Part shown: positions 26,672 through 34,758 of the stretch, piece after piece | Position numbering within the stretch: position 1 is the stretch's first letter | Layout of the letters: each line of letters begins with the position of its first letter | DNA from: Deltaproteobacteria bacterium | GTDB taxonomy: Bacteria; Desulfobacterota; Desulfomonilia; Desulfomonilales; Desulfomonilaceae | Direction: 5' to 3' | Assembly: GCA_016875095.1 (NCBI GenBank) | Contig: VGSG01000006.1 | Coordinates: 42,804 to 106,803, forward strand | DNA length: 64,000 nucleotides | Notes under the pieces: model-generated | The model's database searches: none | What the model saw: the letters and a program-made list of their open reading frames with translations, nothing else | What the model was told of the DNA's origin: nothing | Position numbers and translations under genes: made by a program

Positions 26672-26720
26672 GGCGTCCGTTGAAAGGAGCGGTCGGGGCC
26701 GATCGTGACGGGCGGATTTT

Positions 26721-28130
26721 TCACCGCCGTCGCTGTCGGTACGCCAGCGCCCGCTCTATCACGCTTCGAGCCCAGAGAGGCTCACCCAGCGCATGCACAT
26801 GAACGTAGGTGGCAAGGGTGTTCCATCGACACAGACCGTCCCGCGCGCCGTCGATGCCGTGGCCTCTCACCACCTTGAAGGCGCAGCTCACCTGCGCTTC
26901 GTCCATGTGTGTGACGCGGGAGTAATGAAATTCGTGACCCGTGAGGAGCGTTCCCGTGGGATAAAAAGGATTGGGCCCGACAACCTCAGCTCGAATGTAT
27001 CCGTGTCCCTGAGGCGTCTTTTGCAGCGCGGTCTCCACCGGAAGGACCCCGGCCATAGGGAAGACCTGCTCGTCAATGGCAAGGCTGCGGGAGAGATACA
27101 TCAGGCCGCCGCACTCCGCGTAAATGGGGAGGCCGTTGCGAGCAGCTTCCAGGAGCGCAGTCCTGAAAGCCACATTGTCCGCAAGGTTTCGAGCATGGGT
27201 CTCCGGAAAGCCGCCTCCTATGTAGAGCGCATCAACCCGGGGCAATTCCTTGCGCTCCAGCGCGCTGATCGGCAGGATTCCCGCGCCATGTCGTGAGAGA
27301 GCCTCCAAGTTTTCAGGGTAGTAGAACTGAAAGGCCGAGTCCTGGAGAACACCGACCACCGTCGCAGGACTGCGCTTCCGAGAAAGGGCGGTAGGCGCTT
27401 CGGAGCGGTTGGCGCGGATCACGTGGTTCGAGTCGCGAGCGATACGTATAACTTGTTCCAGATCGATGCTCTGTTCTGCAATGGTGGCCGCTTCCTGGAT
27501 GAATCCCAGGGCCGCGGGATGCTCGTGCCACGGAAGCAGCCCCAGATGCCTCTGCGGGAAATGCTCAAGCCCCATTTTGCGGACCGAGCCGATGACCGGA
27601 ATCGAGGTCGCATCTTCGATCGCTGCTCGAACCACTTGCTCATGCCGGGTCCCGCCGACCCGGTTCAGGATCACGCCTCTGATCTCCAGCTCCGGATCGA
27701 GCCGCCGGCAACCCTCAACCAGGGCGGCGGCGGTCCGAGTCATCTTGGTCACGTCAACGAGGAGTATGACCGGGGCTTTCAGGAGCTTTGCCAGTTCTGC
27801 GGTGCTGTAACTCCCCGAAGAATCCACCCCGTCGAATACCCCGCGATTGCCCTCTACAACGGCCACGTCTCTATCCGCGGATCGATGAACGAATGAGGCG
27901 CAAACCGTCTCTTTATCGAAAAGATACGCGTCCAGATTATGGCATTCACCACCTGCGGCCAGACCGAGCCACCCCGCGTCGATGTAATCCGGTCCTTTCT
28001 TGAACACTGCCAGGGATAATCCGCGCGTGCGTAGCGCTGCGATAAGCCCCACCGTCACAAAAGTCTTGCCTGCCCCACCTCGCAGCGCGGCGATGACGAC
28101 TCTCGGTATGGAAGTGCGCCCCTTATTCAT
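26721..28130 (-). CDS. Cobyrinate a,c-diamide synthase family (CbiA/DsrN-like amidotransferase)
   Basis: 469 residues with the two CbiA domains: an N-terminal ATP-binding P-loop part (VVIAALRGGAGKTFVTVGLI, residues 11-30; VVEGNRGVFDG) and a C-terminal class-I glutamine amidotransferase (YIGGGFPETHARNL; catalytic Cys in YAECGGLMYLSR). CbiA amidates cobyrinate. In sulfur-metabolising bacteria a close relative, DsrN, is thought to amidate siroheme for DsrAB. Lying 2.5 kb from dsrAB and having no other cobalamin gene nearby, this copy is more likely DsrN. A cobalamin role cannot be excluded. The start overlaps the upstream unknown gene by 4 bases (ATGA), so the two are coupled. Confidence 0.85.
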   Translation of the reverse strand: MNKGRTSIPRVVIAALRGGAGKTFVTVGLIAALRTRGLSLAVFKKGPDYIDAGWLGLAAGGECHNLDAYLFDKETVCASFVHRSADRDVAVVEGNRGVFDGVDSSGSYSTAELAKLLKAPVILLVDVTKMTRTAAALVEGCRRLDPELEIRGVILNRVGGTRHEQVVRAAIEDATSIPVIGSVRKMGLEHFPQRHLGLLPWHEHPAALGFIQEAATIAEQSIDLEQVIRIARDSNHVIRANRSEAPTALSRKRSPATVVGVLQDSAFQFYYPENLEALSRHGAGILPISALERKELPRVDALYIGGGFPETHARNLADNVAFRTALLEAARNGLPIYAECGGLMYLSRSLAIDEQVFPMAGVLPVETALQKTPQGHGYIRAEVVGPNPFYPTGTLLTGHEFHYSRVTHMDEAQVSCAFKVVRGHGIDGARDGLCRWNTLATYVHVHALGEPLWARSVIERALAYRQRRR

Positions 28131-29329
28131 TCGACTATATTACACCGTTTCGCATCTTTCGAGATAACCGGCGCAAGGAGTTGATACGCTCGGAATATAT
28201 GATCCGCCAGGCGCTGCCGAATAACCGGCGTTTCCGACGCGGTACTGTCATAGGATTCCACAGTTTCGCGGAATAGGCGCGCCAGATCCGCAGGTGAGAT
28301 TCGGGCGGCCTGCGCGACAAAGGTCTCGTACAGATTTGTGTCCAAGCTTCCACTTATCATCTTGTCCCTCAGACTTTCCGAGAATCCCCGTATCGCGCTC
28401 TCCAAGCAGTGATCTCCCGCCCAAACCACTTCACCAACGCCGTCCAGGCGATCGAGGCGCATACGGATCGTAAGGTTGGCGAAGAAGGCCCAGAGAGCGT
28501 CAAGCCGGTTTTCGGGCGAACCGGTGGGTAATGCGCTCCTTGCCGCGTACTGCCGTGCGGCGATGAGCTTCACGTCCGCCCCCGCGGAGGAGGGTCGTGC
28601 AACGAAGTCACCCGAAGCATGGTGCCACGGGTAGATCTCTTCGTACGTGTCCGGATCGTAGTAATAACTGAGAATATATGCCGCTCGCCGGTAGATCTCC
28701 TTTGTCTCGCGCTCCGAGCAAGCGCGGTAACCGTTGTCCATGTCCCACAGGATAGTCCGAAGAAGCGCGTCTTGTTCAGGCGCGGCGAGGTGGAACTCAT
28801 GATACCCGTCGAGCCACTCACCAAGGAACATGGAGACGGGCCGGGGCGATTCCGCTCCCCACGGCGCCATGTCCGGCAGGAGAAGATATACGTGAGGAAG
28901 AAAGCCTGACTCGAAACGCTTGTTCAGGTTGCGGATAACGTGAAATTCACGCTCGATTCCGGTCCTCCCGCGTTCGTTCAGGGCCACGTTCATCACGAAC
29001 GATACGGAGCGATCCGCAGCCCGGAGCCTGACGCGGGCGGGATGATAGTCGCTCCCGTGCTTCTCGGTAATGATCTGAATGCTCATCGGGTCTCGCTCGG
29101 GGAGCGAGGCGTGTCGGGCTGCAAGCTCGACGATCTGCGGAAGGTTCTGAAGCACAGCTCGTTCGACGCAGTTCAAGTATTCTCGGTAAGTCGGCCCTAT
29201 TGCCGGAAAAGCCGCTCCGTCCGGACACTCCACCGGCACGCGGGCCTCCAGCTCCCTCGAACTCATCAGCGCCGGGGCTCCAGGGGCAGACCTCAGGAAC
29301 TGGATCTCAGGCAATTGCGTATGGGCCAT
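28127..29329 (-). CDS. Unknown protein coupled to DsrN-like gene, possible kinase-like fold
   Basis: 400 residues from the ATG at 29329, after CCAGG. The frame is open upstream to 29467, but those residues look non-coding. No signal peptide or membrane helix. I do not recognise a named family. The segment SFVMNVALNERGRTGIEREF followed by HVIRNLNKRFESGFLPHVYL, then MFLGEWLDGYHEFHL and YPWHHASGDFVAR, loosely follows a kinase-like (APH/PKL) order of N-lobe strands, hinge and HxxxGDF catalytic loop; this is a guess. The stop overlaps the start of the CbiA/DsrN-like gene (ATGA), so the pair is translated together, which suggests a role in siroheme or sulfite-reductase chemistry. Confidence 0.7.
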   Translation of the reverse strand: MAHTQLPEIQFLRSAPGAPALMSSRELEARVPVECPDGAAFPAIGPTYREYLNCVERAVLQNLPQIVELAARHASLPERDPMSIQIITEKHGSDYHPARVRLRAADRSVSFVMNVALNERGRTGIEREFHVIRNLNKRFESGFLPHVYLLLPDMAPWGAESPRPVSMFLGEWLDGYHEFHLAAPEQDALLRTILWDMDNGYRACSERETKEIYRRAAYILSYYYDPDTYEEIYPWHHASGDFVARPSSAGADVKLIAARQYAARSALPTGSPENRLDALWAFFANLTIRMRLDRLDGVGEVVWAGDHCLESAIRGFSESLRDKMISGSLDTNLYETFVAQAARISPADLARLFRETVESYDSTASETPVIRQRLADHIFRAYQLLAPVISKDAKRCNIVE

Positions 29330-29698
29330 GAAAACCTGGAATGAACGGGATTGAAATTGACGTCCAGTACACCTTTCGCCGCCCTGTTCGTCAAGAGCAG
29401 GAAGTTGGGAGGTCGGTTTGATCGTGAGTTGTGAACGGGCTCCAAGCCCTCGCGATCGGGCCTCCAAGCTGGTTTGTGGTAGATACGCCGTGAAGTGAAG
29501 GCAGGAAAACTATTCCGCTGCAAAGCACGGGCACCTCGAGCGACAGTGGAGAAGCTTTCGACAGGGAGATGTGTTGCCGCCCCATTACAGCCCCCCTACA
29601 AGAAACAATCTCACAGGAGGGCCGAAGAAGCGAGCACTCTTGCGCCCGCGATGGGTCAGGCGAATCGGAGAGGTGGGGTTATCTCAATCCCAGCCTAA
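29330..29698. other. Intergenic region, dsr-side
   Basis: About 370 bases between two minus-strand genes. Small ORFs lack ribosome sites. A weak 7-bp stem at about 29674-29693 (TGGGGTT, CAATCCCA-type) lies just past the stop of the 107-aa gene. No gene supported. Confidence 0.45.
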
Positions 29699-30022
29699 CT
29701 AGAACGTCTTCGATCGAAGAGCTTTCCCTGCCAGTGGGTTGAACAACTTCATAATGGCGACTTTCATAACGTCGAGGGTCTTCATGCCTTTGATAATGTT
29801 CAGCAAAGTCTGCTCGGCTTCCTTCGGCAGCACACAGGCGTTTGAAGCATCGAACTGGAGGTCGGGAAAGGTCTTGGTAAGCTTCTTGTGATCCTTCTTA
29901 TCCATTTCCACCTGAATCCCCTTCTTGCCTCCGATGTCCTTTATTTGCGAACCGAGTCCTGCCGCTTCCACGATCTCCTTGCTTTCGTCATCCAGGTAAA
30001 CGTTGATGTAGTAGTCAGCCAT
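29699..30022 (-). CDS. Hypothetical protein, 107 aa, divergent from dsrA
   Basis: The ATG at 30022 follows a perfect AAGGAGGT by 6 bases. The 20 codons upstream in the same frame are excluded. The product starts MADYYINVYLDDESKEIVEA. It is acidic at the N-terminus and basic at the C-terminus (LNIIKGMKTLDVMKVAIMKL, GKALRSKTF), with one Cys (NACVLP) and no signal peptide. The strong ribosome site suggests high expression. It is transcribed away from dsrA, with 570 bases between. I do not recognise the family. Position suggests a link to sulfite reduction, which the sequence does not show. Confidence 0.75.
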   Translation of the reverse strand: MADYYINVYLDDESKEIVEAAGLGSQIKDIGGKKGIQVEMDKKDHKKLTKTFPDLQFDASNACVLPKEAEQTLLNIIKGMKTLDVMKVAIMKLFNPLAGKALRSKTF

Positions 30023-30169
30023 CACGAAACCTCCTTCTAAGACCTCTGAGGCGTTTGACGCGCCTGCTATCCTGATCACCACGATCCTCGGGGCCCAGGG
30101 GACATTCTCGCGGTTCCATGTCCTTGCGACCGTTCGCCCTATACCGACTGCTTTTCTTGAGGTTTCCCC

Positions 30170-30198
30170 GGGGCTGTCTCTCCAGATCAGCCCCTTTT
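30170..30198 (+). terminator. Terminator-like hairpin in dsrA upstream region
   Basis: GGGGCTG and CAGCCCC arms (7 bp, 11-base loop) followed by TTTT on the plus strand. It lies about 390 bases before dsrA. It could stop antisense transcription of the minus-strand genes or attenuate a long dsr leader. Confidence 0.55.
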
Positions 30199-30225
30199 AT
30201 CGTATCAGGCGCGCCATGTTGTCAA
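30196..30225 (-). promoter_or_regulatory. Possible promoter of the 107-aa gene
   Basis: On the minus strand TTGACA, an 18-base spacer and GATAAA. The -35 is perfect and the -10 matches four of six. It is about 175 bases upstream of the start codon. Confidence 0.4.
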
Positions 30226-30362
30226 GCTCTTTGTCCCCGCAATTTTCCGAGAATGCACTCGCCTCCGTTATGATTTCGAGCCTTGGGTTTCCCGGCGTCA
30301 TCGGAGTCGGCCGGATCAGTGAATGGCAGGGTTTTTATCTTGGATATCACTATCAATTTTTC

Positions 30363-30392
30363 TTGACTTCGTTGCTGGTTTTCAATTAGGCT
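30363..30392 (+). promoter_or_regulatory. Weak sigma-70-like promoter before dsrA
   Basis: TTGACT, an 18-base spacer, TAGGCT. This is the best plus-strand match in the dsrA upstream region, leaving a leader of about 190 bases. The -10 is poor. Confidence 0.3.
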
Positions 30393-30492
30393 CACACGAT
30401 ATTCGCGTAAGTGGCTTATACCTCTTGGGGTCACTTTACCCTGCCGTCAAATCGATGCTGCTTGCTGGGAACGTGAGAGGACCTTTCTCCTG

Positions 30493-30508
30493 TGGCAGCG
30501 TATTGCCA
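30493..30508. promoter_or_regulatory. Inverted repeat TGGCA-N6-TGCCA in dsrA leader
   Basis: A perfect 5-bp dyad with a 6-base spacer, 82 bases before the dsrA start. It has the size of a dimeric regulator's operator. No regulator can be assigned. Confidence 0.3.
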
Positions 30509-30590
30509 CTCTCGGGGCCTTCACGACGAATGAGCGGCATCAGAAGGCACGTATCAAACCAATCATGATTACAGAGAGGAGGAAGCGTTA

Positions 30591-31880
30591 ATGGCGAAGC
30601 ATAAAACCCCTATGCTTGATGACCTGGAAAAGGGTCCATGGCCCAGCTTTGTGTCCGACATCAAGCAGCAGGCAGAAAAAGGCAAGCAAGTCCTGAAAGA
30701 CGCGCCTGACGACCTTCTGGGCGTGATGGAACTGTCGTACGAGGACAGGGTAACTCACTGGAAGCATGGCGGCATCGTGGGCGTGTTCGGGTACGGCGGC
30801 GGCGTCATCGGCCGTTATTGCGATCAACCCGAGAAATTCCCTGGCGTGGCCCATTTTCACACCATGCGCGTGAATCAGCCTGCCAGCATGTTCTATAAGA
30901 CCGACTTCCTGATAGGTCTGTGCGATCTCTGGGAGAAATACGGGAGCGGTCTTACCAACATGCACGGGTCCACGGGTGACATTATTCTCCTGGGAACGAT
31001 CACCGACAACCTGGAGCCCATGTTCTACGACATGACCCATGAACTGAACCAGGATCTTGGCGGGTCAGGATCGAATCTACGGACACCAAATTGCTGTGTT
31101 GGTCGAGCCCGGTGCGAGTGGAGCTGCTATGACACGCAGGAAGCGTGCTATCAGTTCACCATGGAGTACCAGGACGAACTCCACCGGCCGGCGTTTCCCT
31201 ACAAATTCAAGTTCAAGTTCGACGGATGCCCCAATGGTTGCGTGGCTTCCATCGCCCGTGCGGATATGTCAGTCATCGGCGCCTGGAAGGATGACATCCG
31301 CATCGATCAGTCTGCGGTGCAGGCGTACGCCGGCGGCGAGCTCAAGCCCAATGGCGGCGCCCATTCCGGCAAAGATTGGGGCAAGTTCGACATCATGAGG
31401 GAAGTTGTGGATTTGTGCCCGACCGGCTGCATGTGGTGGGACGGCAAGAAGCTGACCATCGACAACCGTGAATGCAGCCGCTGCATGCACTGCCTCAACG
31501 TCATGCCAAGGGCGCTGCGCATCGGGACCGAAACCGGCGCTTCCGTCCTCTTCGGCGCAAAAGCCCCCATCCTCGAAGGGGCCCAGATGTCCACTCTGAC
31601 TGTTCCGTTCATGCCCATGGAACCTCCCTATCAAGAACTCAAAGACCTGATTGAGAAGGTCTGGGATTGGTGGATGGAAGAAGGCAAGAACCGTGAGCGC
31701 CTGGGCGAGCTGATCCAGCGAGACACCTGGCAGAAGTTCCTCCAGATCATCGAGATGGAACCTGATCCCAGGATGGTAGACGAGCCCAGGAGCAACCCCT
31801 ACATCTTCTGGAGAGAAGAAGAGGTTGAGGGTGGTTGGACTCGCGACATCAACGAATACCGGAAAAAACATCAGAGGTAG
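30591..31880 (+). CDS. dsrA: Dissimilatory sulfite reductase alpha subunit
   Basis: 429 residues, the normal DsrA length. DsrA and DsrB form the cytoplasmic siroheme enzyme that reduces sulfite in sulfate respiration. The siroheme/[4Fe-4S] cysteines lie in [12 protein letters not shown] (about 173-184) and CPNGCVAS (about 218-225). The inserted ferredoxin domain has CPTGC and CSRCMHC near 275-305. The conserved GSGSNLRTP stretch precedes the first Cys pair. Ribosome site GAGGAGGAAG is strong. dsrB begins 14 bases after the stop and dsrD follows, the canonical order. Reductive rather than oxidative type is favoured by dsrD and the absence of the dsrEFH genes in this stretch. Confidence 0.98.
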   Translation: MAKHKTPMLDDLEKGPWPSFVSDIKQQAEKGKQVLKDAPDDLLGVMELSYEDRVTHWKHGGIVGVFGYGGGVIGRYCDQPEKFPGVAHFHTMRVNQPASMFYKTDFLIGLCDLWEKYGSGLTNMHGSTGDIILLGTITDNLEPMFYDMTHELNQDLGGSGSNLRTPNCCVGRARCEWSCYDTQEACYQFTMEYQDELHRPAFPYKFKFKFDGCPNGCVASIARADMSVIGAWKDDIRIDQSAVQAYAGGELKPNGGAHSGKDWGKFDIMREVVDLCPTGCMWWDGKKLTIDNRECSRCMHCLNVMPRALRIGTETGASVLFGAKAPILEGAQMSTLTVPFMPMEPPYQELKDLIEKVWDWWMEEGKNRERLGELIQRDTWQKFLQIIEMEPDPRMVDEPRSNPYIFWREEEVEGGWTRDINEYRKKHQR

Positions 31881-31894
31881 CAGGAGGTTTTGAT

Positions 31895-33013
31895 ATGCCA
31901 TACGATCCCAGTGATCCTCTCAAGGATAGAATTACCGATATAGGACCCCGGTACTACAAGGAGTTCTTCCCGCCCGTTATCGAGAAGAACTACGGTAAAT
32001 GGCTTTACCACGAGATCTTGGAGCCGGGAGTCCTTGTTCACGTGTCCGAAACCGGAGACGAGGTGTACACGGTGCGTGTCGGCGCGGCTCGTCTCCTTAG
32101 CATCGAGTTTCTTCGAGAGATCTGCGAAGTAGCGGACAAGCATTGTGGCGGGTACCTCCGCTTTACCACCAGGAACAATATCGAGTTCATGGTGGACGAC
32201 AAAGCGAAGGTCAAGCCGCTCATGGACGACCTGAAGGCCCGCAAGTTCGCGGCCGGCTCCAACAAGTTCCCCATCGGCGGCACCGGCGCGGGCGTCACCA
32301 ACATCGTGCACACCCAGGGTTGGGTGCATTGTCACACACCTGCCATCGATGCGTCGGGTATCGTCAAGGCGGTCATGGACGGCGTGTACGACGACTTCGG
32401 TAAAATGCGCCTCCCCGCTCAGGTCAGGATTTCCCTGGCTTGCTGTCTTAACATGTGCGGCGCGGTTCACTGTTCGGATATCGCGATTCTTGGTATCCAC
32501 CGCAAGCCGCCCATGATCGACCACGAGTACATCGACAAACTGTGCGAGCTGCCGCTCGCTATCGCGGCCTGCCCCACCGCGGCCATCAAGCCGGCAAAGA
32601 CCGAGGGGGGTCTCAAGACCCTCGAAGTCAAGGCCGAGCGCTGCATGTTCTGCGGCAACTGCTACACCATGTGCGCGGCAATGCCTCTGGCTGACGAACA
32701 GGGCAGCGGCGTCGCAATCCTGGTCGGCGGAAAGATCTCCAACCGTGTCAGCAAGCCCAAGTTCTCCAAGGTCGTTATCCCGTTCATCGCCAACGAGCCG
32801 CCTCGTTGGCCGGGCACGGTCGAGGCTGTGAAGAACATCCTCGATGTCTACGCCAAAGACGCCAAGAAATATGAACGTATCGGAGACTGGGCCGAGCGGA
32901 TCGGTTGGGAGAGGTTCTTCGAAAAGACCAACATTCCCTTCTCACATCACTTGATTGATGACTACCGGTTTGCCTACACTACGTGGAGACAGTCAACACA
33001 GTTCAAGTTCTAG
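31895..33013 (+). CDS. dsrB: Dissimilatory sulfite reductase beta subunit
   Basis: 372 residues from the ATG after GGAGG (31895); the open frame upstream overlaps dsrA and is not used. The siroheme [4Fe-4S] cysteines are in [15 protein letters not shown] (near residues 180-194), and the ferredoxin domain in ACPTAAIKP and [11 protein letters not shown] (near 225-260). DsrB holds the catalytically active siroheme and contacts DsrC. Gene order and 14-base spacing to dsrA indicate one transcript. dsrC is not in the window, as is usual since it is often unlinked. Confidence 0.98.
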   Translation: MPYDPSDPLKDRITDIGPRYYKEFFPPVIEKNYGKWLYHEILEPGVLVHVSETGDEVYTVRVGAARLLSIEFLREICEVADKHCGGYLRFTTRNNIEFMVDDKAKVKPLMDDLKARKFAAGSNKFPIGGTGAGVTNIVHTQGWVHCHTPAIDASGIVKAVMDGVYDDFGKMRLPAQVRISLACCLNMCGAVHCSDIAILGIHRKPPMIDHEYIDKLCELPLAIAACPTAAIKPAKTEGGLKTLEVKAERCMFCGNCYTMCAAMPLADEQGSGVAILVGGKISNRVSKPKFSKVVIPFIANEPPRWPGTVEAVKNILDVYAKDAKKYERIGDWAERIGWERFFEKTNIPFSHHLIDDYRFAYTTWRQSTQFKF

Positions 33014-33038
33014 TGTAGGTGAACGGAGGAGCAATCCC

Positions 33039-33275
33039 ATGACAGACGAAGAAGCCAAAAAGGCTATCCTGGACTCACTCGGGGAGAAGTCCGGCGCCAA
33101 GACCAAGTTCTACCTCAAAGATTTCTATAAGATACTCCCGGATATGAAACCCCGGGACGTGAAGAACATAGTCAATAGGATGGTCGGCGAGGGCCTTCTT
33201 GAGTACTGGTCCAGCGGGAGCACAACTCTGATCGGGCTCAAGGGAGCAGGCAAGCAACACAAGGAAGAAGATTAG
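33039..33275 (+). CDS. dsrD: DsrD, winged-helix activator of sulfite reductase
   Basis: 78 residues, exactly the usual size. It starts MTDEEAKKAILDSLGEKSGA and contains the winged-helix pattern KFYLKDFYKILPDMKPRDVK and LLEYWSSGSTTLIGL. Ribosome site CGGAGGAG is 8 bases upstream. DsrD is found with dsrAB in reductive sulfate/sulfite reducers and is reported to act as an allosteric activator of DsrAB. Its presence supports the dissimilatory reductive direction. It is 25 bases after dsrB. Confidence 0.96.
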   Translation: MTDEEAKKAILDSLGEKSGAKTKFYLKDFYKILPDMKPRDVKNIVNRMVGEGLLEYWSSGSTTLIGLKGAGKQHKEED

Positions 33276-33319
33276 TTCTTAGCGTCTCTTCCGTGGGGCT
33301 GCCGTCCCAAGACAACATT

Positions 33320-33342
33320 GGGGGGGGCTTTGTCCCCCCTCT
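33320..33342 (+). terminator. Probable terminator after dsrABD
   Basis: GGGGGGG(C), loop TTTGT, then CCCCCC and TCT, 45 bases after the dsrD stop. The stem is strong but the T-tract is short. Confidence 0.5.
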
Positions 33343-33420
33343 ACAGCCCACACAAAGTCCTTCAGACCGAGAGTGGACTGAAGGGCTCCATCTTTGCCCT
33401 CACAAACGAACTCAGCGCAT

Positions 33421-34077
33421 TTAGCCCGGGCGCATCCACAATCCGGCGTTCCACTCTTCCCTTTCCGTACTCCTTATGAGTTCAATGCCTTGGCGCACGT
33501 AGGTCTGGAGCACTGCTCTTCCCATAGCCTCCCCGATCCCCGAAAGAATCAAGTATCGCCCCACTGACCGGCAAAGGTCGCTCGACAGCTTGATCAATGT
33601 TGGGGCCGCCAAATTGGCCAACACGACGTCAAAAGCCCCGGCCATTGCTTCTGTGCCGCCTACGAACAGGTGCGCACAGCCTCGAGTTTCATTACAGGCC
33701 ATATGGTTGAGCCTGAAATTGCGCCGTGCGGTGTAAACCGCGGCTGCGTCCGTATCGAACCCCACGATGGTCCCCGCCCCCAGAAGTCGTGCGGCAATAG
33801 CGAGCACACCCGCGCCGGTTCCCACGTCGAGGACCGTAGGACCATCCACTTGCTTGGCGAGCGCCGCCATCGCGAATTCCAAAAGTTCCAGAGCCATAAT
33901 GGTGCTCGGATGATCGCCCGCGCCGAAAGCAGGCCCGGGGTCAATAACGAGATTGATACGATCGTCCGCGGCAAAGGAGCGTTCCCAGTAGGGGACCACC
34001 CGCAGTCGCTCCCCTACTTCGATGGATCGCACTTTCCCCGTCCAGCTTTGGGGTCTTTTTTTCGATTTGCGCTTCAA
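33421..34077 (-). CDS. prmA: PrmA-like methyltransferase lacking the N-terminal domain
   Basis: 218 residues. The PrmA catalytic core is present: linker RSIEVGERLRVVPYWERS, LVIDPGPAFGAGDHPST, the SAM motif VLDVGTGAGVLAIAARLLGA and DVVLANLAAPTLI (motif IV). PrmA tri-methylates ribosomal protein L11, but full PrmA has an extra substrate-recognising N-terminal domain of about 60-70 residues that is absent here; an in-frame TAA lies two codons upstream of the TTG start at 34077. It may be a natural short form with another protein substrate, or a remnant whose N-terminus lies in another frame. It converges on dsrD's terminator. Confidence 0.75.
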   Translation of the reverse strand: MKRKSKKRPQSWTGKVRSIEVGERLRVVPYWERSFAADDRINLVIDPGPAFGAGDHPSTIMALELLEFAMAALAKQVDGPTVLDVGTGAGVLAIAARLLGAGTIVGFDTDAAAVYTARRNFRLNHMACNETRGCAHLFVGGTEAMAGAFDVVLANLAAPTLIKLSSDLCRSVGRYLILSGIGEAMGRAVLQTYVRQGIELIRSTEREEWNAGLWMRPG

Positions 34078-34166
34078 TGGGGATTATTTTCGAATGACCT
34101 GCCGGACCGAGCTGCGAACCCCCCATATCAGGGAACGGTCCATCCCGATCCGATGGTGTGATGAGA

Positions 34167-34559
34167 TCACTCGGATGGAGGCGCAGGCCCAAGCTTGCTT
34201 TCAATGGAGCTCAGCCGGTCTCGGACGCTGTCCATCTCTTCAGCGTAGTGCAGGACTGTTTCATTAACCACGGACGCGAACTTTCTCAGATCGTGGTGGA
34301 TAATTTCAACTCGGTTCTCCAGCTTGTCGAAACGACGTTCTAATCTCTCAATCCGAGTCTCCAGGCTCCCAACCCGAGTCTCCAGGCTCCCAACCCGAGA
34401 TTCCAGGTTCCCAACCCGAGTCTCCAAGCTCTCTATCCGAGTCTCCAGCGCAGCCACGCGGGCATCCAGCGCTTCAAGCGACGTGCGCACCAACCGCATT
34501 TCATTGCGGATCTCCACCAGAATCTCGATGGTGAGGTCCTTTATTTCCGAATCGGTCAT
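34167..34559 (-). CDS. Heptad-repeat coiled-coil protein
   Basis: 130 residues. The central part (residues 30-85) is seven near-identical heptads of the type LETRVGS, LESRVGS, LETRIER, predicting a long regular coiled coil. It is flanked by helices (IEILVEIRNEMRLVRTSLEA; EMDSVRDRLSSIESKL) and a Pro-rich end. The DNA carries a tandem 21-bp repeat (34350-34454). No signal peptide. No family recognised; such short proteins are common in deltaproteobacteria and may be scaffolds. A real gene is likely from the heptad periodicity and the clean ATG at 34559. Confidence 0.65.
   Translation of the reverse strand: MTDSEIKDLTIEILVEIRNEMRLVRTSLEALDARVAALETRIESLETRVGNLESRVGSLETRVGSLETRIERLERRFDKLENRVEIIHHDLRKFASVVNETVLHYAEEMDSVRDRLSSIESKLGPAPPSE
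34350..34454. repeat. Tandem 21-bp repeat, five units
   Basis: Units begin at 34350, 34371, 34392, 34413 and 34434; units 1 and 2 differ by one base, the others by two to six. Each unit encodes one heptad pair frame of the coiled coil above. Expansion by slippage is likely. Confidence 0.85.
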
Positions 34560-34758
34560 GGCTTCTGAATCCCGTTAGAGGAGAGAGGGGGCCTACGATG
34601 ACGCACACGGTAACCGGATCCGTGCACGAAGTCAATGAAGAGATCAAGGATAAATGCCGTGCAATGTTGAGGCGATGAGTTCAAGAACGCGAGATGGATA
34701 GGAATAAAAACTGTCCTGCCGCGACCGTTTCCCGAACGGATCGGAAAACACGTCCGCG

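Larger units (their letters stand above)
30083..30590. other. Intergenic control region of dsrABD
   Basis: About 500 bases between the divergent 107-aa gene and dsrA, AT-richer than the flanking genes. It holds a plus-strand terminator-like hairpin, weak promoter candidates on both strands and a small dyad, listed separately. Confidence 0.6.

Noticed and set aside
34350..34454. Tandem repeats resembling a CRISPR array
   Set aside because: Units are adjacent with no spacers and lie in a coding heptad repeat; no cas genes are in the window.
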